Positions 15,905-23,553 of a stretch of 41,764 nt of DNA are shown piece after piece. Each line of letters starts with the position of its first letter. Within the stretch, counting starts at the first letter, position 1. Under the pieces are notes generated by a model. The model saw only the letters and a program-made list of their open reading frames with translations. It was not told the DNA's origin and ran no database searches. Source of the DNA: Gynuella sp. (lineage in GTDB: Bacteria; Pseudomonadota; Gammaproteobacteria; Pseudomonadales; Natronospirillaceae); NCBI GenBank assembly GCA_028282465.1, contig JANQHX010000025.1, forward strand, positions 1-41,764, in the 5' to 3' direction. The position numbers were made by a program, and so were the translations under genes.

Positions 15905-18301
15905 TTAATTTATTGGCGTTAAATCACAAGCCGCAGCATGTAAATCTGGAATGCATGGGTCTTCATTCATTGGATCGCCTAAGTCAGGCGTACCATCGTT
16001 ATCTGCATCATCCACATCTGATTCATAAACATCCAAAATATCGTCACCATCAGAGTCGCATCGGTTGTTCAAAACATCGGAGGCCGATATTGGCAACTTA
16101 GAATAGATACCGGTATCCATAAACCCAGTAACATCTCTTTGAAGCAACAGATAATCGTCAGATTCCGAAACCTCAACATTCAAAACTTCATACCCATAGT
16201 CTGTGGTAATATCAAAACGATTAGACCCAAGGTGACTCCAAGTTTCAGAATAGATATCAGTCCAATAACATCCATGGCCACTACCCAGCGCATCGGAGTC
16301 ATACCTATATGACTGCATAAAACCAGTGCCATTACCAACAAGAATCCAGTCTAAACTTTTGTCTCGACTGTACACATCATCTATAACTGAAACAGATTCA
16401 ACAGAAACTGGCGACACTTCCTTTTCAGTGATATTGACGTCATCTATCCAGTAGCTAGTACCGGGTTCAGACATACCATTGCCTAATGCAAACGAAAACA
16501 CACGAAGTTTATCACTGTCTTCAAAAGCGAGATCCTGGCTGATTTCAATGATTTCACTTGGTTCTAGATAAATGTTTTTAATATAAGCGTTTTGATCAGG
16601 GTGTGCATTTTGGCGAAGGTAGAACTCGGTACGAACATGGGCATTAGCCTTTATTTTATAGCTAAGTGTATAAACATGATTCGCTTTGGTTTCCACCAAC
16701 TTACCGATTTGAGCACTCCAAAAGAGATGACCCGGCTCAATCACATCAATACGCATGCTATTCGTACCTGATATTTCAGAATTTGTATCCAAACTGAATT
16801 CAAGTTCTGCATAATCGAATGACAAACGATACCAACCTGATAAATCACCAGATTCAAAATCATCGCTAAATAAGTTGTAATCGCATTCACTCGATTTAAA
16901 TTCGTTTAAGGTCTTTGTGGCTTCAACGTATATTGTGTCTACTGTATGCTGATCGGAAGAATAGTAGTACATACGGCCATCCCAAACATTGTATTGGCTT
17001 GGAATTCTTGTTCCTCGTGTATCGTATAACTCGTATCTGTTGTTCTCTGTGTACTGAAGGCCTTTACCTGTTGTGTATATTGAGTAACAAGTATTTTCAG
17101 GGATATAGCGTACAACGAACTCCTGACCCAATTCGTTAAAGCCATAGTAACTTTCTTGCAGTCCATAAGCATTTTCATAACTGATATCCCAAATTCGGTT
17201 TTCGACTTGAGATAAGTCAGTAACACTTGATGAGGTTACGTCATATTTTTGTAGCACGACATCATCAATCCAGATTTCACTACCTTCGACCGCGAAGCCC
17301 AAATTAAATACTAATTTCCGCTCTACGTCTGAGCCTTCAATTGCAATTACCTGCTCCACGTTTAAAGTTTCACCAGCGGTAATGAAATAGTTTGCTCTAA
17401 TGGTTTCTCCCCATGGCGGTTGATTCAATTGAGCACCAACTCTGAAAGCAAGATCATGAGTCGACTTAATTTTGAAACTCAAACGATATTCATAATTCGA
17501 CTCGGCCTCGTAGTTTTGAGCAAACTGAATGTGATAGTCAGCAAGAGCCGATGATTGATCGACATAGATATGAGCGCTTATATCTCCGGACAGAGGTGTA
17601 AACTCTCCTACCGCGAGGGTGACATCCGCAAGCCCTTCTTCTTCATAAGACCACCAATGATTGAACGGATTCAACTCTTCTTCAAAATCACCGTTTAGCA
17701 AGACATTGCCGTTTTGAACACATGCAGGGTTTAACGCGATTGGAAGGCATGGATCGTCGTTCGCAGCGTCTACGCGATCGACAATGCCATCGTTATCAGC
17801 ATCGTCGACGTCAGATTCAAGACCATCAGCGATGCCGTCATTGTCTTCATCGCAAGCACCCACTATATTACTTGGGACACAAGGATCATTGTTTGCCGGA
17901 TCGACGCGATCGACAATGCCATCGTTATCGGCATCGTCGACGTCAGATTCAAGACCATCAGCGATGCCGTCATTGTCTTCATCACAAGCACCCACTGTAT
18001 TACTTGGGACACAAGGATCATTGTTTGCCGGGTCGGCGCGATCGACTACACCATCGTTATCGGCATCGTTTATATCCGACTCATCATTATCAGCAATGCC
18101 ATCATTATCTGTATCTAAGTCAGCTTCTGGAGCTGTATCGGTTCCGGTATCAGTTCCCGAGCCAACATCGGTTTCAGTGGCAGTATCGGTTTCTGTAATA
18201 ACGTCATCGTTATCTCCGTCGTCAGAGGGTGAGAAACAGGCAGATAGAATGAATCCAAGCAGGCAAATACAAACCAACCTACACCAAGACTTCAAGTCCA
18301 T
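15905..18301 (-). CDS. Large lipoprotein with thrombospondin type 3 repeats and two CBM-like jelly-roll domains
   Basis: Encodes 798 residues. The signal ends in lipobox ILSAC, so the protein is a predicted lipoprotein. Residues about 25-60 are a Thr/Asp/Glu-rich linker. Residues about 60-190 hold calcium-binding TSP3-type repeats (DADNDGIVDRVDPANNDPC and close copies). Two similar beta-sandwich segments follow, each opening with a GDFE or DDFE motif (NVLLNGDFEEELNPF; SDDFESGDLSGWY) and closing with WIDDV, as in CBM4/9-like carbohydrate-binding modules. A last TSP3 unit sits at the C-terminus. Each CBM-like segment is followed by a region of about 110 residues of unknown fold with YxSYRY or YGFNE-like strands. 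No catalytic domain is visible. I infer a surface adhesin or glycan-binding protein. GAAGGA precedes the ATG. It is a single-gene unit. Confidence 0.75.
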   Translation of the reverse strand: MDLKSWCRLVCICLLGFILSACFSPSDDGDNDDVITETDTATETDVGSGTDTGTDTAPEADLDTDNDGIADNDESDINDADNDGVVDRADPANNDPCVPSNTVGACDEDNDGIADGLESDVDDADNDGIVDRVDPANNDPCVPSNIVGACDEDNDGIADGLESDVDDADNDGIVDRVDAANDDPCLPIALNPACVQNGNVLLNGDFEEELNPFNHWWSYEEEGLADVTLAVGEFTPLSGDISAHIYVDQSSALADYHIQFAQNYEAESNYEYRLSFKIKSTHDLAFRVGAQLNQPPWGETIRANYFITAGETLNVEQVIAIEGSDVERKLVFNLGFAVEGSEIWIDDVVLQKYDVTSSSVTDLSQVENRIWDISYENAYGLQESYYGFNELGQEFVVRYIPENTCYSIYTTGKGLQYTENNRYELYDTRGTRIPSQYNVWDGRMYYYSSDQHTVDTIYVEATKTLNEFKSSECDYNLFSDDFESGDLSGWYRLSFDYAELEFSLDTNSEISGTNSMRIDVIEPGHLFWSAQIGKLVETKANHVYTLSYKIKANAHVRTEFYLRQNAHPDQNAYIKNIYLEPSEIIEISQDLAFEDSDKLRVFSFALGNGMSEPGTSYWIDDVNITEKEVSPVSVESVSVIDDVYSRDKSLDWILVGNGTGFMQSYRYDSDALGSGHGCYWTDIYSETWSHLGSNRFDITTDYGYEVLNVEVSESDDYLLLQRDVTGFMDTGIYSKLPISASDVLNNRCDSDGDDILDVYESDVDDADNDGTPDLGDPMNEDPCIPDLHAAACDLTPIN
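17751..18110. repeat. 132-bp tandem repeat inside the TSP3 lipoprotein gene
   Basis: Three units begin at 17751, 17883 and 18015, a period of 132 bp (44 codons); the third is partial and more diverged. Units one and two differ at only a handful of bases, so the duplication is recent or is being homogenised. Each unit encodes one pair of calcium-binding DxDxDG-type loops plus a Cys-containing spacer. Unit number is likely to vary between strains by recombination or slippage. Confidence 0.85.
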
Positions 18302-18702
18302 TTGATTAATCCTTCATCAAGTTTAATTTTATTTAGGGCGCTTATTTAACTACCTAAATAATAAAGTTCAAGAGAAGAAATCAGTTTTTTATTTTTTGAG
18401 TATTGCAATGACTACAAAATATCGGTGTTATGCAGTTGGTCAACGCCGCGCTGAACCGTAATCTCGAGCTGTCAAACTTGCGAGTGAAATAGTTGTTTTG
18501 TCTTTGCGATTATCATCATAAAAGCGCAAATAAAGACACTAATAACCAAGAGTTAAGGTGATACAAAAAATGAAACTAGCATTTCCTGATGCAGGTTACC
18601 CTTAGAGATAATATTCCTGTTTAAAGACGCCTTCACTCTGAAGATCACTAAAAGTGAATTTAAAATTTCACTTTCTAATTTATGACAAAATAGTGCGCCA
18701 GC
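18302..18702. other. Long intergenic region with a mini-ORF and hairpins
   Basis: No normal-sized gene is visible. On the plus strand an 11-codon frame (18570-18605, MKLAFPDAGYP) has a fair AAGGTG site nine bases upstream; nothing obvious follows it. A perfect 8-bp inverted repeat, AAAGTGAA with TTCACTTT, lies at 18651-18674. Another imperfect dyad around TGTCTTTGCG and CGCAAATAAAGACA lies near 18502-18537. The promoter of the TSP3 lipoprotein gene must lie on the minus strand within the left part. Confidence 0.4.
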
Positions 18703-18734
18703 AAAAAAAGAAGCCCAACTAAATAGTCAGGCTT
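18703..18734 (-). terminator. Terminator-like hairpin with T-run on the minus strand
   Basis: Read on the minus strand, AAGCC, a 2-base mismatch, ACT/AGT pairs and GGCTT form an interrupted stem, followed by CTTTTTTTGC. It would stop minus-strand transcription coming from the DUF2164 gene or from the structured RNA at 18776-18906. The interrupted stem makes it weaker than a classic terminator. Confidence 0.5.
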
Positions 18735-18775
18735 TTCAACGCATGTCTTTATAACAAAGACAATGCCAGGAGCTA

Positions 18776-18906
18776 GAAAAAAGCAAAGATCAGAGCGGCA
18801 AGGGGACGGCCGCTCTGAAGATACAGACACCACATCTATAACTGCAGATGTAAATACCTTCGCCCACCTTGATTGCCGGAGAGATCACAACCAAGAAGTC
18901 TGTATC
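18776..18906 (-). ncRNA. Candidate structured small RNA or structured 3' UTR
   Basis: On the minus strand a perfect 9-bp pair (GATACAGAC at 18906-18898 with GTCTGTATC at 18828-18820) closes a domain of about 70 nt. This domain contains a perfect internal hairpin ACATCT/AGATGT (18851-18832). It is followed directly by a perfect 9-bp GC-rich hairpin, CAGAGCGGC with GCCGCTCTG (18817-18791), and then a T-rich tail ending in six T (18781-18776). This layout, domain then terminator, is typical of small RNAs. It starts about 75 bp downstream of the DUF2164 stop on the same strand, so it could instead be that gene's 3' UTR. I do not recognise it as a known RNA family. Confidence 0.42.
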
Positions 18907-18981
18907 GTAAGTTAGGACTGATCCGTTCAAAAAAGGTTCAATCCATCAGGGTATAGGTTGTGTAAGGACGGCAAACACCTA

Positions 18982-19236
18982 TTAACGAATGAATTCTGTG
19001 GGCTTTTCAATTTCATAAAATGCATCCGTAATCTCTTCCATTTTGCCTTCAAGCAAAGCCTGCGCATCTGCCAGGGCTTTGTTGTAGTAATAGGGACCAA
19101 TCGTTTCAGTAAAGAAGTCTAAAAGAAACTCTGCATCAAATTGCCCTATTTCCTGAACTAACTCTTCTCGGAAATACATTTGAATTTTCTTAGCCAATAT
19201 TTCTTTTTCTTCTCGATTAAACTCAATAGCTGACAT
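18982..19236 (-). CDS. DUF2164 family protein
   Basis: Encodes 84 residues, acidic and mostly helical, with no signal or membrane helix. The pattern EILAKKIQMYFREELVQEIG followed by FDAEFLLDFFTETIGPYYYNKAL matches the small DUF2164 family found across proteobacteria and other bacteria; the family function is unknown. The ATG is preceded by GGGAGCTTAAGG-type sequence, a reasonable ribosome-binding site. It stands alone, with a structured region directly downstream. Confidence 0.82.
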   Translation of the reverse strand: MSAIEFNREEKEILAKKIQMYFREELVQEIGQFDAEFLLDFFTETIGPYYYNKALADAQALLEGKMEEITDAFYEIEKPTEFIR

Positions 19237-19494
19237 CCTTAAGCTCCCAATTTATTCGGTACAGGCCTTACCAACCCTACCAGTACCCACCTTCAAGTAA
19301 CAGTTTGGGTTGAACTATTTGATTAAAGGCGAGTTTAAATTAACCTTTCTAGAAATCTCAGTTCAATGATAATGGCCGATTTAACACCACATCGCATGAG
19401 AAGAGCCAAGGCCTATTCAGAGGTTTCTATCGACTCGTTGATTGCTTAATGTTATTTAAACTTTATCAAGAAATAATCAACTAAGGACTAAAAA
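19237..19494. other. Divergent intergenic region
   Basis: These 258 bp separate the DUF2164 gene from the divergent GNAT gene and must hold both promoters. I see no hairpin, operator or small gene that I can support. Confidence 0.4.
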
Positions 19495-20001
19495 ATGCGG
19501 GTTAGGCATGCACATCAGGAAGATCTAGAAAGAATTGTAGATATCTATAACAGCTCTATCGAAAGTCGATTGGCTACTGCTGATACCAGCCCCATTACTG
19601 TCGAAAGCAGGCAAGGATGGTTTAATAGTCACGACTCCACCCGGCCATTGCTAGTCTGTGAAATGCCCGACCCTAGCTCTGGAGAAATATTAATGGTTGG
19701 TTGGCTTAGCCTAACCTCTTTCAATCCAAAACCTGCTTATCATCCAACTGTTGAATGCTCCATTTATATAAGCCAACAGCATTTAGGGACAGGAATTGGA
19801 AAATATCTTTTGTCTGAAGCAATGGATAGCCTCCCAAAGCTAGGTATTCACAGAGTCATCTGTAAAATTTTTTCCCACAATACCGCAAGCCTTTCGCTAT
19901 TCAAAAAGTTTGGATTTGAGTTCTGGGGAGAGCTGCCAGATGTTTGTGAAATGGACGGTGAGAGTTATAGCGTGACCATACTGGGCTATAAGACGCCGTG
20001 A
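19495..20001 (+). CDS. GNAT N-acetyltransferase, phosphinothricin acetyltransferase (Pat/MddA)-like
   Basis: Encodes 168 residues with a single GNAT fold. The beginning MRVRHAHQEDLERIVDIYNSS and the acetyl-CoA loop QQHLGTGIGKYLL (Q/R-x-x-G-x-G/A) are typical. The later segment IHRVICKIFSHNTASLSLFKKFGFEFWG, with the paired Asn and Phe-Gly-Phe pattern, is the signature of the phosphinothricin/methionine sulfone N-acetyltransferase group, which acetylates the amino group of small amino-acid-like compounds. The native substrate cannot be read from sequence. It is preceded by CTAAGGAC and is a single-gene unit upstream of the zinc operon. Confidence 0.85.
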   Translation: MRVRHAHQEDLERIVDIYNSSIESRLATADTSPITVESRQGWFNSHDSTRPLLVCEMPDPSSGEILMVGWLSLTSFNPKPAYHPTVECSIYISQQHLGTGIGKYLLSEAMDSLPKLGIHRVICKIFSHNTASLSLFKKFGFEFWGELPDVCEMDGESYSVTILGYKTP

Positions 20002-20040
20002 ATGTGGGGCTTTACAGTCTGGAGCCTAGACTGTCACACT

Positions 20041-20061
20041 AAGTGTTATAATATAACACTT
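20041..20061. promoter_or_regulatory. Zur box (zinc-uptake repressor operator)
   Basis: A perfect 21-bp palindrome: AAGTGTTATA, a central A, then TATAACACTT. The known gammaproteobacterial Zur operator has an ATGTTATA core, one base and the TATAACAT mirror, so this is a near-perfect match. It lies about 100 bp upstream of the ZrgA-like gene and contains a TATAAT that could be its -10, so Zn-loaded Zur would block transcription. Fur boxes have a different core. Confidence 0.88.
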
Positions 20062-20162
20062 TACTTGCTTCCCTCTGATAATATCAGGCTGCTCAATCTG
20101 GAGCGTCATCGGTCAAGCACATTTAACACACTACTTTTTGATGAACGATTAGGAGAACAAAA

Positions 20163-20915
20163 ATGAGAATCCCACTGCTTGCGATAGCCATGCTCGCTGG
20201 CTCTGCAGCTTCAGCACAATCGGCCCATGAGCATGGAGTAGCTAATATGCTCCTCGCTAGTGAAGGCAAGGAGTTACAGATTGCATTAGAGTCTCCGGCA
20301 GCGAACATTTTGGGATTTGAATACATCCCTGAGTCAAAAGACGAATGGGAAGCGGTTCATCAATTTCATAAGCTCGTCTCAAAGCCCAAAAAAGTTTTTA
20401 AATTCAATAAAGGCGCCAGTTGCAAACTTGAAATGCTGGAAATTGAACCTGAAGCATTAGCCATGCACGACCACAAAGGTCATGATCACGATGAACACCA
20501 CCATGACGATCACAAAGGCCACGATCACGACGAACACCACCATGATGATCACAAAGGCCATGACCATGACGAACACCATCATGATGACCACAAAGGCCAT
20601 GACCACGACGAACACCATCATGATGATCACAAAGGCCATGATCATGACGAACAACATCATGATGATCACAAAGGCCACGACGAACACCACCATGATGACC
20701 ACAAAGGCCATGATCACAGCGAGCACAATCACGAAGGTCATATGGACATTAGTGTTGTATGGCACTTCAACTGTAAAGGCGAAGTCACTAGTCTAGAATT
20801 TGTAGGTATTAAAAAATTCCTAGACATGCAGGAAGTCAATACCACCTATCTCACTGATACTGCTCAGGGTGGTGCCAAACTCACAGCATCAAACATGAAA
20901 TTAGAACTTAAATAA
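20163..20915 (+). CDS. zrgA: ZrgA-like periplasmic zinc-binding protein (DUF2796) with His-rich repeats
   Basis: Encodes 250 residues. A Sec signal peptide ends near ASA-QS. Mature residues then begin AHEHGVANM, a His motif typical of DUF2796 proteins. Residues about 103-190 are a low-complexity metal-binding stretch made of seven copies of DHKGHDHDEHHHD (the sixth is two residues shorter). The C-terminal domain has a conserved Cys (WHFNCKGEVTSLEF), as does the N-terminal half (GASCKLEML). In Vibrio cholerae, ZrgA belongs to a Zur-regulated ABC zinc importer. Here a Zur box lies upstream and ABC genes downstream, which supports the same role. AGGAGAAC precedes the ATG. The repeat number is probably variable. 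Confidence 0.88.
   Translation: MRIPLLAIAMLAGSAASAQSAHEHGVANMLLASEGKELQIALESPAANILGFEYIPESKDEWEAVHQFHKLVSKPKKVFKFNKGASCKLEMLEIEPEALAMHDHKGHDHDEHHHDDHKGHDHDEHHHDDHKGHDHDEHHHDDHKGHDHDEHHHDDHKGHDHDEQHHDDHKGHDEHHHDDHKGHDHSEHNHEGHMDISVVWHFNCKGEVTSLEFVGIKKFLDMQEVNTTYLTDTAQGGAKLTASNMKLELK
20469..20735. repeat. 39-bp tandem repeat encoding the His-rich zinc-binding stretch
   Basis: Seven units start at 20469, 20508, 20547, 20586, 20625, 20664 and 20697. All are 39 bp except the sixth (33 bp, in-frame loss of two codons). Differences between units are mostly synonymous third-position changes (cac/cat, gac/gat), so the peptide is being conserved. The opposite strand carries long open frames only because of this composition. 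Confidence 0.92.
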
Positions 20916-20922
20916 CGAATTC

Positions 20923-20945
20923 GGGCTCAATTAGAGCCCCTTTTT
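20923..20945 (+). terminator. Intercistronic hairpin-plus-T-run between zrgA and the ABC ATPase gene
   Basis: GGGCTC, loop AATTA, GAGCCC, then C and TTTTT. The downstream ATG begins immediately after the T-run (20946). It reads as an intrinsic terminator or attenuator that lets abundant zrgA mRNA end while some transcripts continue. It also occupies the place where a ribosome-binding site would be. Confidence 0.75.
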
Positions 20946-21626
20946 ATGAATACCATAGTTATTGATAATCTAGAGTTTAGCTGGTCAATCGGAGCCAGTA
21001 ATCTATTAACCATTCCTGAACTAAAGGTTGCTAAAGGAGAACATCTGTTTGTTCATGGCAGTAGTGGGACAGGCAAGAGCACATTACTGAACTTAATTTC
21101 TGGAGTGATTCTGCCCGACTCAGGGACCATTGAACTGATGGGGGCACAAACCAGCAGCATTAATCAAAGAAGACGCGATAAAATTAGAGCAAATCACATT
21201 GGTTATATTTTTCAGCAATTTAATCTCTTACCCTATTTGTCGGTGTTGCAAAATGTTTTAATGCCATTGAAGTTTTCAAAATCTAGAAAACTTAATGCTG
21301 AAAAAAACCACAACTCATCTGAACAAGCGGCGATACACTGGCTTAATGAACTCAATATTCCTTCCAAACTGCATACCGCACCCATTGCCAAATTAAGTGT
21401 CGGTCAACAACAACGGGTAGCAGCAGCTAGAGCTTTAATTGGAAGCCCAGATATTATTATAGCGGATGAGCCAACCTCCTCTCTGGATCAAGATAACGTA
21501 GAAAACTTTATGCACACGCTTATAGAAGAAAGTGCAATCATTGATGCATCTATCGTTTTTGTTAGCCATGATAAAACCCTCAAGAAATACTTTGATAAAG
21601 ACTTCGAATTAAGGGTGGCTAAGTGA
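20946..21626 (+). CDS. ABC transporter ATPase of the Zur-regulated zinc operon
   Basis: Encodes 226 residues with Walker A GSSGTGKST, Q-loop YIFQQFNLLP, a slightly unusual signature LSVGQQQR (canonical LSGGQ), Walker B IIIADEPTSSLD and switch His in FVSHDKTL. It belongs to the LolD/MacB-type clade and pairs with the FtsX-type permease that follows, whose ATG overlaps its stop (ATGA). There is no recognisable ribosome-binding site: the start abuts a terminator-like hairpin and T-run, so translation may be weak or depend on read-through. By context it energises zinc uptake or mobilisation with the ZrgA-like protein. This is not the classical ZnuABC arrangement. Confidence 0.85.
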   Translation: MNTIVIDNLEFSWSIGASNLLTIPELKVAKGEHLFVHGSSGTGKSTLLNLISGVILPDSGTIELMGAQTSSINQRRRDKIRANHIGYIFQQFNLLPYLSVLQNVLMPLKFSKSRKLNAEKNHNSSEQAAIHWLNELNIPSKLHTAPIAKLSVGQQQRVAAARALIGSPDIIIADEPTSSLDQDNVENFMHTLIEESAIIDASIVFVSHDKTLKKYFDKDFELRVAK

Positions 21627-22882
21627 ACTGGTTTCATATTGCTAGCCAAAGCTTGTTAAACCGAAAAACAACGGCGTTATTAACGCTATTTATGCTCGCC
21701 ATTAGTATTAGCTTGATTTTAACAGTCGATCGAATTCGAGTAGATACTAAGGAAAACTTTTCAAACACCCTTTCTGGTACAGACTTAATTCTGGGAGCAA
21801 GAACAGGCAGTCTTAATCTTCTGCTTTATTCTGTTTTTCGAATTGGTAATGCCAGCAATAATATCGGTTGGGCTAGCTACCTGGAGCTCACAGAAAATGA
21901 AGCGGTCGCTTGGGCTGTGCCTATTTCTCTTGGCGATTCTCACAAAGGTTATAAAGTAGTGGGCACAACTACCGACTACTTTAAATACTATCAGTTTAGT
22001 AGAGGTCAATCGTTAGAGATTTATCAAGGTAAAGCATTTGAGAATGTTTTTGATGTGGTTCTAGGTTATCAAGTCGCTAAAAAACTTGGATACCAATTGG
22101 GTGAACAATTAGTGTTGTCCCATGGCATTGGCAACACTTCTTTTAAAGAACACGATGACAAACCCTTCAGTGTGGTTGGCATTTTAAAACCCACGGGCAC
22201 ACCGGTTGACCAGTCTCTACATATTTCATTAGAAGGCATGTCAGCCATTCACATAAACTGGCGAAATGGCTTTGAAATCCCAGGCATGAATATCACTGCC
22301 GAGCAAGCATTGCAAATGGACCTGACCCCAAAAACTATTACAGCTGCTCTGATAGGGATGAAATCGCGCATTCAAACCTTTCAGTTTCAAAGAATGGTAA
22401 ATGATTACCGAAACGAGCCCTTGATGGCTATTATTCCAGGGGCAACATTAGCTGAACTCTGGCAAATGATGAGTATTGCAGAACAATCACTTCTGGCTAT
22501 TTCAGCTATGGTTATAGTGACTGGATTGCTTGGTATGATGACGGTTATCTTGGCTGGCTTGAATGAGAGACGCAGAGAAATGGCAATATTAAGAGCCCTT
22601 GGCTGCCCTGCCAGTAACATAGTTTTACTACTGGTTTTAGAGGCAGGATTTTATGGCTTGTCTGGCCTGTTACTGGGTTATGGTTTACACCTTTTTTGGG
22701 TTGCTATCGCCAGTAACTTAATGATGTCTTTATATGGAATTGAACTTTCTATGAATTTGCCAAATCTAACCATGTTATGGGTAATGACAGGATTTTTAGT
22801 GTCGTCATTTCTTATTGGTATTGTTCCAGGGATAAAGGCTTATCGCCAATCACTGACTGACGGACTGACGTTGAGAACCTAA
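21623..22882 (+). CDS. ABC transporter permease (FtsX/MacB type) of the zinc operon
   Basis: Encodes 419 residues. One transmembrane helix lies near residues 15-32 (TTALLTLFMLAISISLILT). It is followed by a periplasmic domain (about 40-280) and three C-terminal helices (around LLAISAMVIVTGLLGMMTVILAG, LLLVLEAGFYGLSGLLLGYG and MLWVMTGFLVSSFLIGIVPG). The motif LNERRREMAILRALGCP is the FtsX coupling segment. Such permeases typically do mechanical work rather than transport ions across the membrane, so how it helps zinc acquisition is an open question. It may remodel or load the ZrgA-like protein, or act on an outer-membrane or lipoprotein partner. It overlaps the ATPase gene by 4 bp and is followed after one base by the DUF3299 gene. 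Confidence 0.85.
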   Translation: MNWFHIASQSLLNRKTTALLTLFMLAISISLILTVDRIRVDTKENFSNTLSGTDLILGARTGSLNLLLYSVFRIGNASNNIGWASYLELTENEAVAWAVPISLGDSHKGYKVVGTTTDYFKYYQFSRGQSLEIYQGKAFENVFDVVLGYQVAKKLGYQLGEQLVLSHGIGNTSFKEHDDKPFSVVGILKPTGTPVDQSLHISLEGMSAIHINWRNGFEIPGMNITAEQALQMDLTPKTITAALIGMKSRIQTFQFQRMVNDYRNEPLMAIIPGATLAELWQMMSIAEQSLLAISAMVIVTGLLGMMTVILAGLNERRREMAILRALGCPASNIVLLLVLEAGFYGLSGLLLGYGLHLFWVAIASNLMMSLYGIELSMNLPNLTMLWVMTGFLVSSFLIGIVPGIKAYRQSLTDGLTLRT

Positions 22883-22883
22883 A

Positions 22884-23522
22884 ATGAAACACTGTTGGTT
22901 GATTGTATTGGGCATTGTTGTTCTTGTCGCATGTTCTGAACAAGAGTCGACAACTTTGCAGCCTCAGCAGTCGCAACCATCACTGACTCCAGAAGAACTC
23001 GAAATCCAAGCTCCAGAGCAGCCAGATTATTCTTCACCTAAGACAACAATAGCTGTTCCAGAATTCAGAGAAGTGGACTGGCAAGAGTTGATACCTGAAG
23101 ACTACACCTTCGATTTTATAAAAACTCAAATAGATCTTGAAAGCTATGATATTGCTAACTTGCAAGACGGTGACCCAGAAGCACAAAGACTTTATCGGGA
23201 TATGCAGGCTTTAATGCGTAAGGCACCTGTCATTTCAGAATTAGATAGTGAAAAGATAAAAATTCCTGGCTTCGTTGTCCCCTTAGAAATAGATGGCAAT
23301 ATCGTGTATAGCTTCCTACTGGTACCCTACTTCGGTGCTTGTATTCACACACCACCACCTCCAGCCAACCAAATTGTTTATGTTGAGGTTGAAGACGGTT
23401 TTAAATTCCTAGACATGTACAACCCGGTTTGGGTGTCTGGGCCTATTACAGTAGAGTCTAAAGACTCTGTATTGGCCTACGCAGGCTATACAATCCGCGC
23501 CCACTCTATTGAAGATTATTAA
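22884..23522 (+). CDS. DUF3299 family lipoprotein of the zinc operon
   Basis: Encodes 212 residues. The signal ends in lipobox VLVAC (Cys17) followed by Ser, predicting an outer-membrane lipoprotein. A Gln/Pro-rich linker (about 25-60) leads to a conserved domain with the motifs KIPGFVVPLEIDG and VPYFGACIHTPPPPANQIV, the signature of DUF3299. The Cys-Ile-His-Thr motif with neighbouring prolines could bind metal, which would fit its place as the last gene of a Zur-boxed operon. The start lies one base after the permease stop. A DUF3299 protein often accompanies this FtsX-type ABC pair in other proteobacteria, as I recall. The exact role is unknown. Confidence 0.82.
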   Translation: MKHCWLIVLGIVVLVACSEQESTTLQPQQSQPSLTPEELEIQAPEQPDYSSPKTTIAVPEFREVDWQELIPEDYTFDFIKTQIDLESYDIANLQDGDPEAQRLYRDMQALMRKAPVISELDSEKIKIPGFVVPLEIDGNIVYSFLLVPYFGACIHTPPPPANQIVYVEVEDGFKFLDMYNPVWVSGPITVESKDSVLAYAGYTIRAHSIEDY

Positions 23523-23526
23523 AATA

Positions 23527-23553
23527 AGAACCGACTAGCAAACAGTTGGTTCT
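23527..23553 (+). terminator. Hairpin after the zinc operon
   Basis: AGAACCGACT pairs with AGTTGGTTCT (one G-T) around a 7-base loop. Only a short AATT follows rather than a long T-run, so termination may be weak. It lies 5 bp after the DUF3299 stop. Confidence 0.4.

Noticed and set aside
17751-18110. Could the 132-bp or the 39-bp (20469-20735) repeats be a CRISPR array?
   Set aside because: The repeats are contiguous coding units without unique spacers and lie in frame in protein genes.
17722-18305. Long plus-strand frames (His/Arg-rich and Ser-rich) over the TSP3 repeats
   Set aside because: They exist only because the minus-strand repeat has a regular codon pattern; low complexity, no start signals, antisense to the lipoprotein gene.
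20457-20796. Frames on both strands of the His-rich repeat in other registers
   Set aside because: Low-complexity shadows of the 39-bp repeat in zrgA.
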